Part shown: one piece after another, positions 43,990 to 53,363 of the stretch
Numbering within the stretch: the stretch's first letter is position 1
Layout: each line of letters opens with the position of its first letter
From: Ignavibacteria bacterium
Lineage (GTDB): Bacteria; Bacteroidota; Ignavibacteria; Tepidaquicellales; Tepidaquicellaceae
NCBI GenBank assembly: GCA_016709315.1
Contig: JADJMZ010000005.1
Coordinates: 1-64,000 of the forward strand
Length of the DNA: 64,000 nucleotides
Direction of reading: 5' to 3'
Made by a program: the position numbers and the translations under genes
The notes under the pieces: generated by a model
What the model saw: only the letters and a program-made list of their open reading frames with translations
What the model was told of the DNA's origin: nothing
Databases searched by the model: none

Positions 43990-45498
43990 GTGTATACACA
44001 TCAATTAATTGAACTCCTTAAAACCTTTTCTGCAAAGGAAATTATGTGGTTTGGAAAGTTTTTAAACTCTCCTTATTTTAATAACAGGAAAATGCTCATA
44101 AAACTTTTTCTTGTTCTTAAAAGATATTATCCGGAGTTTGAAGGCAGAAAATTTACAAAAGAAGATATTTATTCTTCAGTATACGGGAAAATAAAATATA
44201 ATGACTCAACTTTCAGAAACCTTATGTCAGATCTTCTTCAGTTAACACTTCAATTTGTAAAGCTTGAAGGTATTGAGAAAAATGTTATTGAATCTGATTT
44301 GTTTCTGAGTGACGAATTGTTTGAAAGGGGGAATGTGAATCTGCTGATGTCAAAAATTGTTCAGACTGAAAGATCTCTCGAAAAGAGAAATGTTATAGAC
44401 TCTGAATATTTCATGAGCAAATTCAAATTAAATGCAACGAAATTTTTCACGAACATGATCACCCAAAAAACAACCAAGAAATCTTATGTAACAGGAGAAT
44501 CCGAAATTCTGATCGAAAGTATTGTTTTTATGCTATGCTATTTTGTAATGGAATCTTTAAAGCACAATGAAATCCTTCTGAATTATTCCAGGTCTTATAA
44601 TATTAAAAAGAATATAGATACAGTATCAGATTTTCTGGATATTTTCAAATTCGATAAAATCATAAAGTATATAAGAGAAAATTCGAATATTAATATTCCT
44701 GTAATTGAAATTTATTTCAAACTTCTTGAGACATTTCTTGATATGGATAATTCAGGGAAGTATTTTGATTTCAAAAAAACCCTTTTATATCATTCAAAGA
44801 ATCTTGGAACTAATGAAAACAATTTCCTTCATTCAAGATTAATTGATTATTGTATTACAAAAAAAAACAAGGGAGCCAGCAGTACATTCGATCTCGACAG
44901 GGAGATTTTTGAGCTTCAGAAAATATTTATTAAAAAAGAATATTATAAATCAGATTCAAATTCTTATCTGACTCTTGATCTGTACAGAAATGTTTTGTTA
45001 AACTGCATAACAATTCGCGAACTGCATTATATGGAGGAATTTATCTCTAAATATTCGAAGAAGCTGATCCCAATGCATATAACGAATGTTGAAAATTACA
45101 GTTATGCACTGTTATATTTTGAAAAAGAATCATACAGTAAAGCTCTAAACTGCATTAATAAAGTGACTTTTGACCAGTTTGTATTTAAAGTTGATATGAA
45201 AAATCTGCAGTTGAAAATTAATTACGAACTCGAATACTTTGAATCAGCAATTTCAGTAATTGATTCTTACAAGCATTTCCTTAAAAACAATCAGTTGCTT
45301 TCCGAAAACAGAAAGATACTTCATAATAATTTTGTTGCTTATACTTTAAAGCTAATTCATTACAGGACTGGCTCTAAAAAAGTCAGTCTGTCATTTCTTT
45401 CTGACAGGATAAAGAAATCAAAAAATACCTTCGACAAAGGCTGGCTGCTTGAAAAGATAAAACAGCTTTCGGCTTTTGAAAAAAAGCATAAGAGTTGA
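43990..45498 (+). CDS. Unknown all-helical protein, paralogue of the gene at 3981-5549
   Basis: The 502 aa product starts at GTG (43990). The first ~100 residues share a clear pattern with the 522 aa protein: KxLNSPYFNNRKMLIKLFLVLKRYYPEF here, KFLNSPFYNNHSTITKLFRELK there. The rest is rich in predicted amphipathic helices, including a segment similar to the paralogue near the C-terminus (LKNNQLLSENRKIL versus IKNNPVLSDILKNS). No signal peptide, membrane segment or known motif is present. The product looks soluble. A role beside the divergent small secreted protein is inferred only from position. Confidence 0.75.
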   Translation: MYTHQLIELLKTFSAKEIMWFGKFLNSPYFNNRKMLIKLFLVLKRYYPEFEGRKFTKEDIYSSVYGKIKYNDSTFRNLMSDLLQLTLQFVKLEGIEKNVIESDLFLSDELFERGNVNLLMSKIVQTERSLEKRNVIDSEYFMSKFKLNATKFFTNMITQKTTKKSYVTGESEILIESIVFMLCYFVMESLKHNEILLNYSRSYNIKKNIDTVSDFLDIFKFDKIIKYIRENSNINIPVIEIYFKLLETFLDMDNSGKYFDFKKTLLYHSKNLGTNENNFLHSRLIDYCITKKNKGASSTFDLDREIFELQKIFIKKEYYKSDSNSYLTLDLYRNVLLNCITIRELHYMEEFISKYSKKLIPMHITNVENYSYALLYFEKESYSKALNCINKVTFDQFVFKVDMKNLQLKINYELEYFESAISVIDSYKHFLKNNQLLSENRKILHNNFVAYTLKLIHYRTGSKKVSLSFLSDRIKKSKNTFDKGWLLEKIKQLSAFEKKHKS

Positions 45499-45553
45499 TT
45501 AAATTATTTTCTACTTTAGTAAATTTATTGGTTATATCTTAATAATAAAAAAA

Positions 45554-45590
45554 AGATCCGGAGACAGTAATCTCCGGATCTTTTTTATTA
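45554..45590. terminator. Bidirectional terminator between convergent genes
   Basis: AGATCCGGAGA (45554-45564) pairs perfectly with TCTCCGGATCT (45571-45581) with a 6-nt loop, with A-run before and T-run after, serving both convergent genes. Confidence 0.9.
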
Positions 45591-45600
45591 CACTTTAAAC

Positions 45601-46041
45601 TTAATTTACCCGGTCTCTGTTTTTGTTCTTCTTTCCTTTATGACCGGTTTTATTACCGTAATGATTGTTTTTAAGACTTTTCATTTTTGTTATCTGGTCC
45701 TGATTAAGAATACCTTCAAGTTGTTTTCTGTATTCTGCTTTGTTCTGCATTTTCATACTCTTCCTGGCTTCTTTATCCAATGTTTTGTATTTCTCTTTAT
45801 TTGAAGCGTGAGTTTTTACTTTCTCCAAAGCAAGGTTATAAATCTGCTTATACTGATCATCTGAAAGTGAAAGATTCTGCTTCATTCTGTCAGCCATCTT
45901 TGTAGCTTTCTCTTCAGGTGTTTTTCCCGACTTATCATAACTCTGAGAATAGGAAATTCCTGAGTAGACTAAAGTGATGAAAACAATAATGAATAATTTA
46001 AACCATCCGCTCATTATTACGGGAAATTTATCTAATTTCAT
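45601..46041 (-). CDS. Exported Spy/CpxP-like (LTxxQ-type) protein
   Basis: The 146 aa product has a hydrophobic N-terminal signal or anchor (FKLFIIVFITLVYSGISYSQ). The mature part is highly charged, with a helical pattern and an EGILNQDQITKM element similar to the LTxxQ motif of Spy/CpxP proteins. The extension ends in a basic run (KTGHKGKKNKNRD). Spy/CpxP proteins are periplasmic chaperones or sensors of envelope stress; this assignment is by pattern. The ATG at 46041 is taken, but Met10 (MSGWF) is an alternative. Confidence 0.65.
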   Translation of the reverse strand: MKLDKFPVIMSGWFKLFIIVFITLVYSGISYSQSYDKSGKTPEEKATKMADRMKQNLSLSDDQYKQIYNLALEKVKTHASNKEKYKTLDKEARKSMKMQNKAEYRKQLEGILNQDQITKMKSLKNNHYGNKTGHKGKKNKNRDRVN

Positions 46042-46231
46042 TTTGATTTGTTTTAGTTAATAAATTTAATTCGCCTGTAAGACAAGATAAATTTTTTTAA
46101 GTTTAATGCTGTATCAAAAATAAATTTTATGATATTTGCAGAAATGATAAATTAATCCGCAGGATTTGAAAAGTTATGATACGGGGTAAAGCAGGACAGA
46201 TATTATTTAATAGTTATTTTCATTGGAAAGT

Positions 46232-46274
46232 ACTCCGGAAAGAAAGCATGAAAATGAAATCTTTATTCCGGAGT
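46232..46274. terminator. Candidate terminator downstream of cphA
   Basis: ACTCCGGAA (46232-46240) pairs with TTCCGGAGT (46266-46274). The T-run is on the plus strand, so it is more efficient for plus-strand reading, but it lies just beyond the cphA stop. Confidence 0.5.
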
Positions 46275-46321
46275 TTTTGAAATTAAATTTTTTATTAAAT
46301 TCTTTTATCTATGCTGATAAA

Positions 46322-48988
46322 TTAATTCTTATTCGGAATATCGCTTTGCTCAATCTTTATTTCATTTAGCTTATCCCTGAATTTATTTACTATCTCTATC
46401 GCTCTCGGTATGTTATCAGGAAGTATTACAAGCAGGTCATCTTTCTTTGCATTCTTCAATCCGAAATTTATTGCTTTCACTTCATCTTCTATTGTCTTTA
46501 CAGGAACATCCGGCTTTTCACTCCTGACTCCTTCAAGAACAATTTTGTTTACTTCTCCTTCTTTCCTGCCCCTTAGACTTGCATCTTCCCTGATAATTAT
46601 GGATGTAAGCATTTTTGCGGCTGACTTTCCAAGGTTTCTTATGTCTTCATCCCTTCTGTCTCCGGTACCGCCAATAACTCCTGTCTTTACTTTATTCGGG
46701 AGCTTTTCGACGAACTTTGATAACGCTTCCATACCAGCAGGGTTGTGAGCAAAGTCTATTAGAACAGTGAAATTACCTACATCTATAAGATTTAGTCTTC
46801 CCGGAGTCTGAGTTACAGAGGGCACAAAAGAACTAAGTCCGAACTTTATATCCTCAATGCTAACTCCATGTAATATATAGCTCGAAAGTGTCGCAGCAAG
46901 TACATTTTGTATCATAAACGCTGCTCTTCCTCCGAATGTCAATGGTATGTTTATAACTTTTTCAACTCTTAATTTCCACTGACCTTTTAGAAGTGTTATG
47001 AAATTATGTTCATAAACACAGGCAATTCCTCCTTTCCTGATATGCTTCTTTATTTCAGGATTATTTTCATCCATGCTGAACAATGCAACATTACTATTGA
47101 GTTTATCGCGCATATTCAATACTAACTTATCATCTGCATTAAGAACTGCATATCCTGATTTGAATACATTCTCAGGAACGATCGCTTTAACTCTTGCCAT
47201 GTCTTCAAGTGAGTTAATGTCTTTTAATCCCAGATGATCCGCCGTTACATTCATAACAACTCCAATATCACAACCGTCAAATCCTAAACCTGCTCTAAGT
47301 AATCCTCCCCTTGCAGTTTCAAGCACTGCAATTTCAACTGTAGGATCCCTCAGGACCATCTGCGCTGAAACAGGTCCTGTATTATCTCCCGCCTGAATTA
47401 ATTTATTTCCGATATAAACTCCTTCTGTTGTGGTAAATCCAACATTCTTGCCGACATTTTTCATTATATGTGCAATCAGTCTTGTAGTAGTCGTCTTACC
47501 GTTCGTCCCGGTTACTGCAATTATCGGAATTCTGAATTTCTCTCCAGGTGGAAATAACATATTAACTACGGGTTCGGCTACATTTCTCGGAAGTCCTTCC
47601 GAAGGTGCAAGATGCATCCTGAAACCGGGCGCTGCATTAACTTCTACAATTCCGCCGCCGTTCTTTACAATAGGTGAAGAAACATCCGGTGCAACTACAT
47701 CAATTCCCGCTATATCAAGTCCTATTATCCTTGCGATTCTTTCAAAAAGAAAAATATTATCCGGATGAACTTCATCTGTCCTGTCTATTGCTGTTCCTCC
47801 GGTGGAAATATTAGCTGTAGATTTAAGGTAACATATTTCATCTTTCTTCAGTACTGTTTCAAGGTTAAAACCTTTCAATTCGAGTACCCTTTCTGTCATA
47901 TAATCAATTGTTATCTGTGTAAGTATTTTCTCATGTCCGTAACCTCTTCTCGGATCACTGTTTACCTTTTCTACAAGCTGATTAATAGTAGAAACTCCGT
48001 CACCTTTTACAAATGCAGGCGTCCTTTCGGCGACTGCAATTAATTTATTATTTATTACAAGCGCTCTGAAATCATTCCCTTTCAATGACTTTTCTACTAT
48101 AACAGCCCGGGAATATTTTTTAGCTGATTCAAATGCCTTCTTTGCATCTTCAGGAGAAATGATATTTGCAGAAATCCCCTTCCCGTGATTTGAATCTAAC
48201 GGCTTAATTGCTACCGGAAATCCTATCGAATATATTGCATCTTCAAGTTCCTCAATATCATAAATTTTAAATCCCTTAGGAACAGGCACTCCCATACTTG
48301 CCAGCAGATTCTTTGAAAGATCCTTATCACTTGCAATGTCTGTGGCGATGTAACCTGTTCTGCATGTCATCGTTGCCTGTATGATCTTCTGATAAACTCC
48401 GTATCCCAGCTGTACAAGAGACTGACTGCTGAGTCTTATATGAGGAATTCCCCTGTTCTCCGCTTCTTCAATAATCGAACCCGTACTCGGTCCGAATCTT
48501 ACTCTTTCCCTTATCTCCCTTAACTTCTGTATGTTCCCGCTTAACTGCTTTTTCAGTTCTTCAATAGATTTTCCTTCCGCTATTGCTATAAATAGTTTCA
48601 CTGATTCCCCGGCTGTATAAAGTCCCGCTTTTTCCTCGATGTAACTGAATATCACATTATAAATACCCTTATCATTTGTTTCTCTTGTTCTTCCGAATCC
48701 TGTTTCCATTCCTGCAAGTGTCTGCATTTCCAGAGCAATGTGCTCTATGATATGACCAGCCCATGTTCCTTCCGAAACTCTTTGCAAAAATCCTCCTTCA
48801 TAACCGTAACTGCAGGTATGTGTTTTCAGCGAAGGAATAAGTTCATTCAGTCTTTCGGTAAACCCTGGGATTTTATCCGAAGGTCTGTCTTCATATTCAC
48901 CGATGTCAAGTCTCATTACAATAAGCTTTTTCCATCTGTTGCTCCAGTAATTTGCTCCGCGAAGCGCTTTTAACTCCAGTATTTTCAT
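46322..48988 (-). CDS. cphA: Cyanophycin synthetase
   Basis: The 888 aa product polymerises aspartate and arginine into cyanophycin using ATP. The N-terminal part matches the CphA N-domain (GANYWSNRWKKLIVMRLDIGEYED, residues 10-35). An ATP-grasp domain covers about 215-460 (PVAIKPLDSNHGKGIS near 258), and a Mur-ligase-like domain covers 485-880, with P-loop GTNGKTT at 494-500 and HxxxNxAD-type element NVTADHLG. The size fits CphA (870-900 aa). The cyanophycinase gene lies 52 bp upstream on the same strand, as in known cph operons. Storage of nitrogen is the expected role. Confidence 0.95.
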   Translation of the reverse strand: MKILELKALRGANYWSNRWKKLIVMRLDIGEYEDRPSDKIPGFTERLNELIPSLKTHTCSYGYEGGFLQRVSEGTWAGHIIEHIALEMQTLAGMETGFGRTRETNDKGIYNVIFSYIEEKAGLYTAGESVKLFIAIAEGKSIEELKKQLSGNIQKLREIRERVRFGPSTGSIIEEAENRGIPHIRLSSQSLVQLGYGVYQKIIQATMTCRTGYIATDIASDKDLSKNLLASMGVPVPKGFKIYDIEELEDAIYSIGFPVAIKPLDSNHGKGISANIISPEDAKKAFESAKKYSRAVIVEKSLKGNDFRALVINNKLIAVAERTPAFVKGDGVSTINQLVEKVNSDPRRGYGHEKILTQITIDYMTERVLELKGFNLETVLKKDEICYLKSTANISTGGTAIDRTDEVHPDNIFLFERIARIIGLDIAGIDVVAPDVSSPIVKNGGGIVEVNAAPGFRMHLAPSEGLPRNVAEPVVNMLFPPGEKFRIPIIAVTGTNGKTTTTRLIAHIMKNVGKNVGFTTTEGVYIGNKLIQAGDNTGPVSAQMVLRDPTVEIAVLETARGGLLRAGLGFDGCDIGVVMNVTADHLGLKDINSLEDMARVKAIVPENVFKSGYAVLNADDKLVLNMRDKLNSNVALFSMDENNPEIKKHIRKGGIACVYEHNFITLLKGQWKLRVEKVINIPLTFGGRAAFMIQNVLAATLSSYILHGVSIEDIKFGLSSFVPSVTQTPGRLNLIDVGNFTVLIDFAHNPAGMEALSKFVEKLPNKVKTGVIGGTGDRRDEDIRNLGKSAAKMLTSIIIREDASLRGRKEGEVNKIVLEGVRSEKPDVPVKTIEDEVKAINFGLKNAKKDDLLVILPDNIPRAIEIVNKFRDKLNEIKIEQSDIPNKN

Positions 48989-49040
48989 GTTGAGATTTTT
49001 AAAACTTATTTAATGATTAATTATGACTTCTGTTATCATA

Positions 49041-49886
49041 TCACAATTGCGAATAATTTCCTACAATCGCAAGCTGTTCCCTTTTAAAAATATCATACCG
49101 CACTCCGCTGCTTAATATGTTAACCTGCAGTCCCATTACTGAAAAAGGTTCAGACTCATGAACTTCTGCAATTGTGTTATAGCTGATCTTCGAACCGTCT
49201 ATAATAGTTACAGTGCCTCCGCCTAAGACTTCAAGAACTCCTTCTTTTGTTAAGTGAATGGCAGTGTTCTCGTCTATACCAATTCCAAGATTTCCTGGAT
49301 TATATGAAATAGCGGTTATAAGTCTTGTCAGTCTCGCTCTCTGTGTAAAATGCTGATCAATGATTATATTCTTTAATATTCCCAGACCGGGACAGAGACG
49401 AATGGAGTCTTTTAACGGCTGAACTGACGGCTCGCCTCTAACTATCATTGTTGAACTCATGCTTGCCGCCCCTGCGCTTGAACCTGCAAGTATTATTTTT
49501 CCTTTGCGTACTTTGGATTTAAGTTCGGATAAAAATTCAGTTCCGCCAATCAGCGAACAAAGTCTCATCTGATCGCCGCCCGTTAGGAATACACCTGTCA
49601 CACCATCCAGTAAGGATTTCGCATTGATTTTTATTATCTCCTGTCTGGATGTCGAATCGAGTATCGCTATTTTATTTATTCCGAGATTCTCAAACAAACC
49701 TTTGTAAAGTGTAGCTGTAACAAGCGGAAAGTCGGATGGTACAGGTACTATCAGCAATGATGCATTTCTTCCTCCGGAAATGTCAACAAATTTCCTTAGT
49801 ATATGTCTTTCATTTAATTTGTCTTCCGCACCGCCGATTATAAGTATCTCACTTCCTATTTCTTCATGGTAATGATCTCTTCTCAA
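49041..49886 (-). CDS. cphB: Cyanophycinase
   Basis: The 281 aa product should hydrolyse cyanophycin to beta-Asp-Arg dipeptides. The peptidase S51 nucleophile is Ser137 in GSSAGAASM; LLIVPVPSDFP (residues 44-54) and GVFLTGGDQMRLC (98-110) are further conserved stretches, and IIDQHFTQRARLTRLI and GIGIDENTA are near the active-site region. The size matches the family (270-300 aa). Start is TTG at 49886, because no in-frame ATG/GTG precedes the conserved IGSEILIIGGAEDK. Cotranscription with cphA is likely (52 bp gap). Confidence 0.93.
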   Translation of the reverse strand: MRRDHYHEEIGSEILIIGGAEDKLNERHILRKFVDISGGRNASLLIVPVPSDFPLVTATLYKGLFENLGINKIAILDSTSRQEIIKINAKSLLDGVTGVFLTGGDQMRLCSLIGGTEFLSELKSKVRKGKIILAGSSAGAASMSSTMIVRGEPSVQPLKDSIRLCPGLGILKNIIIDQHFTQRARLTRLITAISYNPGNLGIGIDENTAIHLTKEGVLEVLGGGTVTIIDGSKISYNTIAEVHESEPFSVMGLQVNILSSGVRYDIFKREQLAIVGNYSQL

Positions 49887-50259
49887 TTAATTATTTTTTA
49901 TTATTAAATTTTTGCTAAAATAATCATATATATTTTGAAAAGATATTTAAAACTGTTTTTAATTAAGTGAATTGTTTAGATACTTATGTTTTCATTTATT
50001 TTTACAAAATTTACTGACTGAATGTTAACAGGAATGTACATGTAACTTCTAACTTCTTTATCAGATGCTGAATACAATTCGCAGATACAATTCTGAGGTT
50101 ACTTTGAATTTGTAGTTTTTATTTCGTTGCTGAGGCGGAAATCTTTAAAGACAAAAATCACAAAGTATATATTATTCTCATTCAAATAAAAAAGCAGCAA
50201 AAATAATTAATAGTACTTAATAAATTATTTTGCTGCTTTCAAAATTGATATTAAACGTC
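49887..50259. other. Intergenic region between cphB and transketolase gene
   Basis: The terminator at 50184-50240 is the only feature seen; the rest is AT-rich with no ORF. Confidence 0.5.
50184..50240 (-). terminator. Terminator of the DUF1460-plsY-transketolase operon
   Basis: On the minus strand AAAGCAGCAAAATAATT pairs with AATTATTTTTGCTGCTTT (stem arms 50223-50240 and 50191-50208), then T-rich TTTTTTATTTG follows. Confidence 0.85.
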
Positions 50260-51147
50260 TTACGCTTCTGCCAGTTCTTCCATTTGCCAGAAGTCGCCAT
50301 ATTTAGTCGGCGCAAGATCTTTGAGTGCAACCACCGCCTGCTCTCTGCTCGGAGGAACGCCGTGCCATTTGAAATTATCTTCCATGAATGAAACTCCCCT
50401 GCCCATGAATGTATTTGCAATAATAACTTTTGGCTTACCCTTAAATTTCTTGGACTCTTCTACTGTATCCATAATCTGCTGAATGTTATGCCCGTCTATT
50501 TCATATACATGCCAGTTGAACGCTTTGAATTTATCCGCCAATGGTTCGAGCTCCATAACTTTGTCAGTTCTGTTGTCTATCTGACAATGATTTCTGTCAA
50601 CTATCATAGTCAGGTTATCTGCTTTGTGATGAGCTGCTGTCATCACAGCTTCCCATATCTGTCCTTCCTGAAGTTCTCCGTCGCCGTTGACACAGTAAAC
50701 ATAATTATCTTTTCCGTCCATACGAAGTCCGATTGCTGTCCCGACTGCTATTGAAAGTCCCTGTCCCAGAGATCCCGATGCTATTTCTACACCCGGAACT
50801 CCGTGAGTATAAGCCGGAGCAGGATGTCCCTGAAGTCTTCCGTTTATCCTTCTCAGAGTCTTTAATTCTTCCAGAGGAATAAATTCTCTCCTCGCAAGCG
50901 TTGCATACCATACCGGCGCTATGTGTCCGATTGAAACAAAGAAGTAATCTCTTTCTTTCATTAAAGGATTTTCATTGTCGAGTTTTAGTTTATTGAAATA
51001 CATTGCCGTGAAAATATCAGCCATTCCGAGAGGCGCTCCCGAATGTCCCGTATTCGAAATAACAAGCATGTTGATTATATCTCTTCTTATCTGACGCGCC
51101 ATTTCATTCAGATCTTCGATTGATGTAAGTTTTGGATTTGTACTCAT
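50260..51147 (-). CDS. Transketolase, N-terminal subunit
   Basis: The 295 aa product is the pyrophosphate-binding half of a split transketolase. The thiamine diphosphate motif GDGELQEGQIWEA followed by MIVDRNHCQ is clear, and MNMLVISNTGHSGAPLGMADI-like opening is near residue 20. Transketolase moves two-carbon units in the pentose phosphate pathway; the split form needs a C-terminal subunit. That partner is usually adjacent, but no such gene is found in this window: upstream is plsY, 12 bp away, and downstream is the terminator. It ends the DUF1460-plsY-tkt transcription unit. Confidence 0.9.
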   Translation of the reverse strand: MSTNPKLTSIEDLNEMARQIRRDIINMLVISNTGHSGAPLGMADIFTAMYFNKLKLDNENPLMKERDYFFVSIGHIAPVWYATLARREFIPLEELKTLRRINGRLQGHPAPAYTHGVPGVEIASGSLGQGLSIAVGTAIGLRMDGKDNYVYCVNGDGELQEGQIWEAVMTAAHHKADNLTMIVDRNHCQIDNRTDKVMELEPLADKFKAFNWHVYEIDGHNIQQIMDTVEESKKFKGKPKVIIANTFMGRGVSFMEDNFKWHGVPPSREQAVVALKDLAPTKYGDFWQMEELAEA

Positions 51148-51159
51148 AGTATTTTAAGA

Positions 51160-51804
51160 TTAATGAATATTGTTGTTGATTGTTTTTTTGTTTTTTAAAT
51201 ATGTTAATACAGGTTCTATATGTTTAAACAAAATTATTATGCAGACCGCCGAACAAAATGAAAAAAGGAATGTTAACTCGCTCTCTGAATTTTTCAATGC
51301 CGGATTTGTGAATTGAAAAACTAATCCATGCAATACGATTAATGTCATTGGTAAAATGATCAGAGCAACTGCGCTTGCTATGTGAACATTTTTTGACAAT
51401 TTATAAAGAACGAAATACAGCAAAAGCCATATAACTACAAAAGAATAATTCACTGCCAGCAGCATCCCCGCTCCTGTAGCGAGTCCGCGCCCTCCTTTAA
51501 ATTTAAGCCAGATTGAAAAATTGTGACCTGCCAGCAAAAACAGCGCCGGAATTAATATCATTTCGGGATCGTATCCTGAATAATTTACAAACCATATAAC
51601 AGGTATAAAACCTTTCAGAAGGTCAATCAGCAAAACGATTATTCCGTCCGACTTTGAATCAGTAACATCATAAGTATTCATCGCTCCGATGTTGCCGGAG
51701 CCCTCTTCAGAAATATTTTTTCCGTGTTTCAGCTTAACAAGAATATATGCTGTCGGTAAAGAACCTATAAGATAAAATACAAAACAGATAAAAATGAAAG
51801 ACAT
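51160..51804 (-). CDS. plsY: Glycerol-3-phosphate acyltransferase PlsY
   Basis: The 214 aa membrane enzyme moves an acyl group from acyl-phosphate to glycerol-3-phosphate, the first step of phospholipid synthesis. Seen: the GSLPTAYILVK opening, GSGNIGAMNTYDV around residue 36, and the GHNFSIWLKFKGGRGLATG element with the conserved KGGRG. Membrane segments surround these. The sequence is typical in length (about 200 aa). It overlaps no gene; it lies 5 bp from the DUF1460 gene upstream and 12 bp from the transketolase gene downstream. Confidence 0.95.
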   Translation of the reverse strand: MSFIFICFVFYLIGSLPTAYILVKLKHGKNISEEGSGNIGAMNTYDVTDSKSDGIIVLLIDLLKGFIPVIWFVNYSGYDPEMILIPALFLLAGHNFSIWLKFKGGRGLATGAGMLLAVNYSFVVIWLLLYFVLYKLSKNVHIASAVALIILPMTLIVLHGLVFQFTNPALKNSESELTFLFSFCSAVCIIILFKHIEPVLTYLKNKKTINNNIH

Positions 51805-51809
51805 TGATT

Positions 51810-52712
51810 TTATTTTATATCAGTAACTCTTGCTATCACAATCCCGGTCTGCTTTGGATTTGACATTAAATAATCCATTAATTCAACTGATGATATTTCC
51901 ACCTGCTTATTCTTCAGTGAAGCATGCATAAGATATGTTTTTCCTCCGTCCTTATACACAAATCCTGTGTGAGCAATATCGAGTCCTTCAAGTGCTGATG
52001 TAATTCCTACTATATCTCCGGTCTGCATGTTTTCATAATGATCAGCAATCTGATCTTTGGGAATGTAAAAATGTTCGCGTGAATTAATGCTGTTTTCCAC
52101 ATCACCAATTTTTGAATAATTATCTTCGTCATTCGTCATCTGATTATATGAACCCCTGTGCGTTGTCATAAAATTTATCGTCTTAGGATATTCAATTCCT
52201 CCTGCCTCTTTTGTAATGTCCTTTACAATTCCTTTCTGTTCATTATCATAAATCCAGTCAGTAAAATAATGCAGTCTCGAAGAATAACCGTTATTGACAC
52301 CGTCTCTGTAGCGAATTTTTTCAAGTTCCTTCATGTAATCTTCAAAATTTGTTTTACCCTCTTTTATTAGTCTCGAAAAGATAAGGCAGTTCTCCACAAA
52401 AGTAACGCAGTCAAGTCCAGTAATGCTTACAACAACAGATTCACCAGCCGGATTCTGATCAAGTGTTCCTGCGACATAAGGCGTTCCCATGAACGTCTTG
52501 CCGACTTCGGCTATCACTTCATTCAGGGGAAGTTCTTTCAGAGATGCATCAAACGAAGCAAGCTTTTTTCTGCATTTCATTTTTTCGTAATCGTCGGATA
52601 TGTTGTGCTTAATAATATAACTTCGGGCTGAAGAAATAAATACGTTGTTTGAAATGAAGCAAAAAAATATTGCTGAAAAAATTATTACAACTGATTTATT
52701 TTTAAACTGCAT
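51810..52712 (-). CDS. DUF1460 family NlpC/P60-like peptidase
   Basis: The 300 aa product has an N-terminal hydrophobic signal or anchor (VVIIFSAIFFCFISNNVFIS). A Cys-His pair typical of DUF1460 is visible: the catalytic Cys in TGLDCVTFVENCL, and a His in DIAHTGFVYKDGGKTYLMHAS. DUF1460 enzymes are N-acetylmuramoyl-L-alanine amidase or endopeptidase-like cell-wall proteins. It is 5 bp from plsY, so the operon couples an envelope enzyme to lipid synthesis. The start at 52712 is fixed by the signal sequence. Confidence 0.85.
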   Translation of the reverse strand: MQFKNKSVVIIFSAIFFCFISNNVFISSARSYIIKHNISDDYEKMKCRKKLASFDASLKELPLNEVIAEVGKTFMGTPYVAGTLDQNPAGESVVVSITGLDCVTFVENCLIFSRLIKEGKTNFEDYMKELEKIRYRDGVNNGYSSRLHYFTDWIYDNEQKGIVKDITKEAGGIEYPKTINFMTTHRGSYNQMTNDEDNYSKIGDVENSINSREHFYIPKDQIADHYENMQTGDIVGITSALEGLDIAHTGFVYKDGGKTYLMHASLKNKQVEISSVELMDYLMSNPKQTGIVIARVTDIK

Positions 52713-52782
52713 TTTGATAAATTTCTTATAACTTAAACATTATAATTTTTATTTTAAATGTTAAAATCTTAATTTGACGCGA

Positions 52783-53238
52783 ATGGAAAAGATTAATATC
52801 AGACCTGCCATGAGAGCAGACTCAAAAGCAATTCTTAAACTTATTGACGAACTTGCTGAATTTGAAAAGCTTACTCCTCCGGACAGCAAAGGTAAAAGAA
52901 AACTTATTAAAGATGCATTTTCTGAAGAACCTCTTTTCTATGTATTGCTTGCGGAATATGATAATATGATAATCGGATATGCATTTTACTTTTTTACGTA
53001 TTCATCTTTTCTTGCAAAAAGAACTTTGTATCTCGAAGATATATTCATTTCCAGTGAGCACAGGAACAAGGGAATTGGGAAACTTTTCTTTAAAGATCTG
53101 ATAAAGATTGCAAAAAAAAATAAATGCGGAAGAATGGAGTGGGTTGTGCTTGACTGGAATATAAATGCAATTGAGTTTTATTCAAAACTCGGAGCGGAAG
53201 AATTGAAAGAATGGAAGACGTTTAGAATGAAAATATAA
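52783..53238 (+). CDS. GNAT N-acetyltransferase, diamine acetyltransferase-like
   Basis: The 151 aa product starts best at ATG 52783 (MEKINIRPA); a TTG at 52774 would add three residues. The GNAT fold is shown by the acetyl-CoA-binding EHRNKGIGKLFFKDLI loop near residue 95 and the last part, WNINAIEFYSKLGAEE. The pattern with FEKLTPPDSKGKRKLI and LYLEDIFISSEHR is like spermidine/diamine acetyltransferases, but the substrate is not certain. It stands alone between divergent DUF1460 and the ECF sigma operon. Confidence 0.85.
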   Translation: MEKINIRPAMRADSKAILKLIDELAEFEKLTPPDSKGKRKLIKDAFSEEPLFYVLLAEYDNMIIGYAFYFFTYSSFLAKRTLYLEDIFISSEHRNKGIGKLFFKDLIKIAKKNKCGRMEWVVLDWNINAIEFYSKLGAEELKEWKTFRMKI

Positions 53239-53363
53239 TTCTATTGATAGATTAAACTAATTTACAGTTTATAATGTCTAATTAACCGGAAACATAAATT
53301 TATGACAACACCTGCAGAATATTTTTTACTTACTACGCTTTTTATGTTTAAAAATAATCTTAT

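Noticed and set aside
46410..46748. Plus-strand ORFs over cphA
   Set aside because: They are antisense shadows of a well-supported gene.
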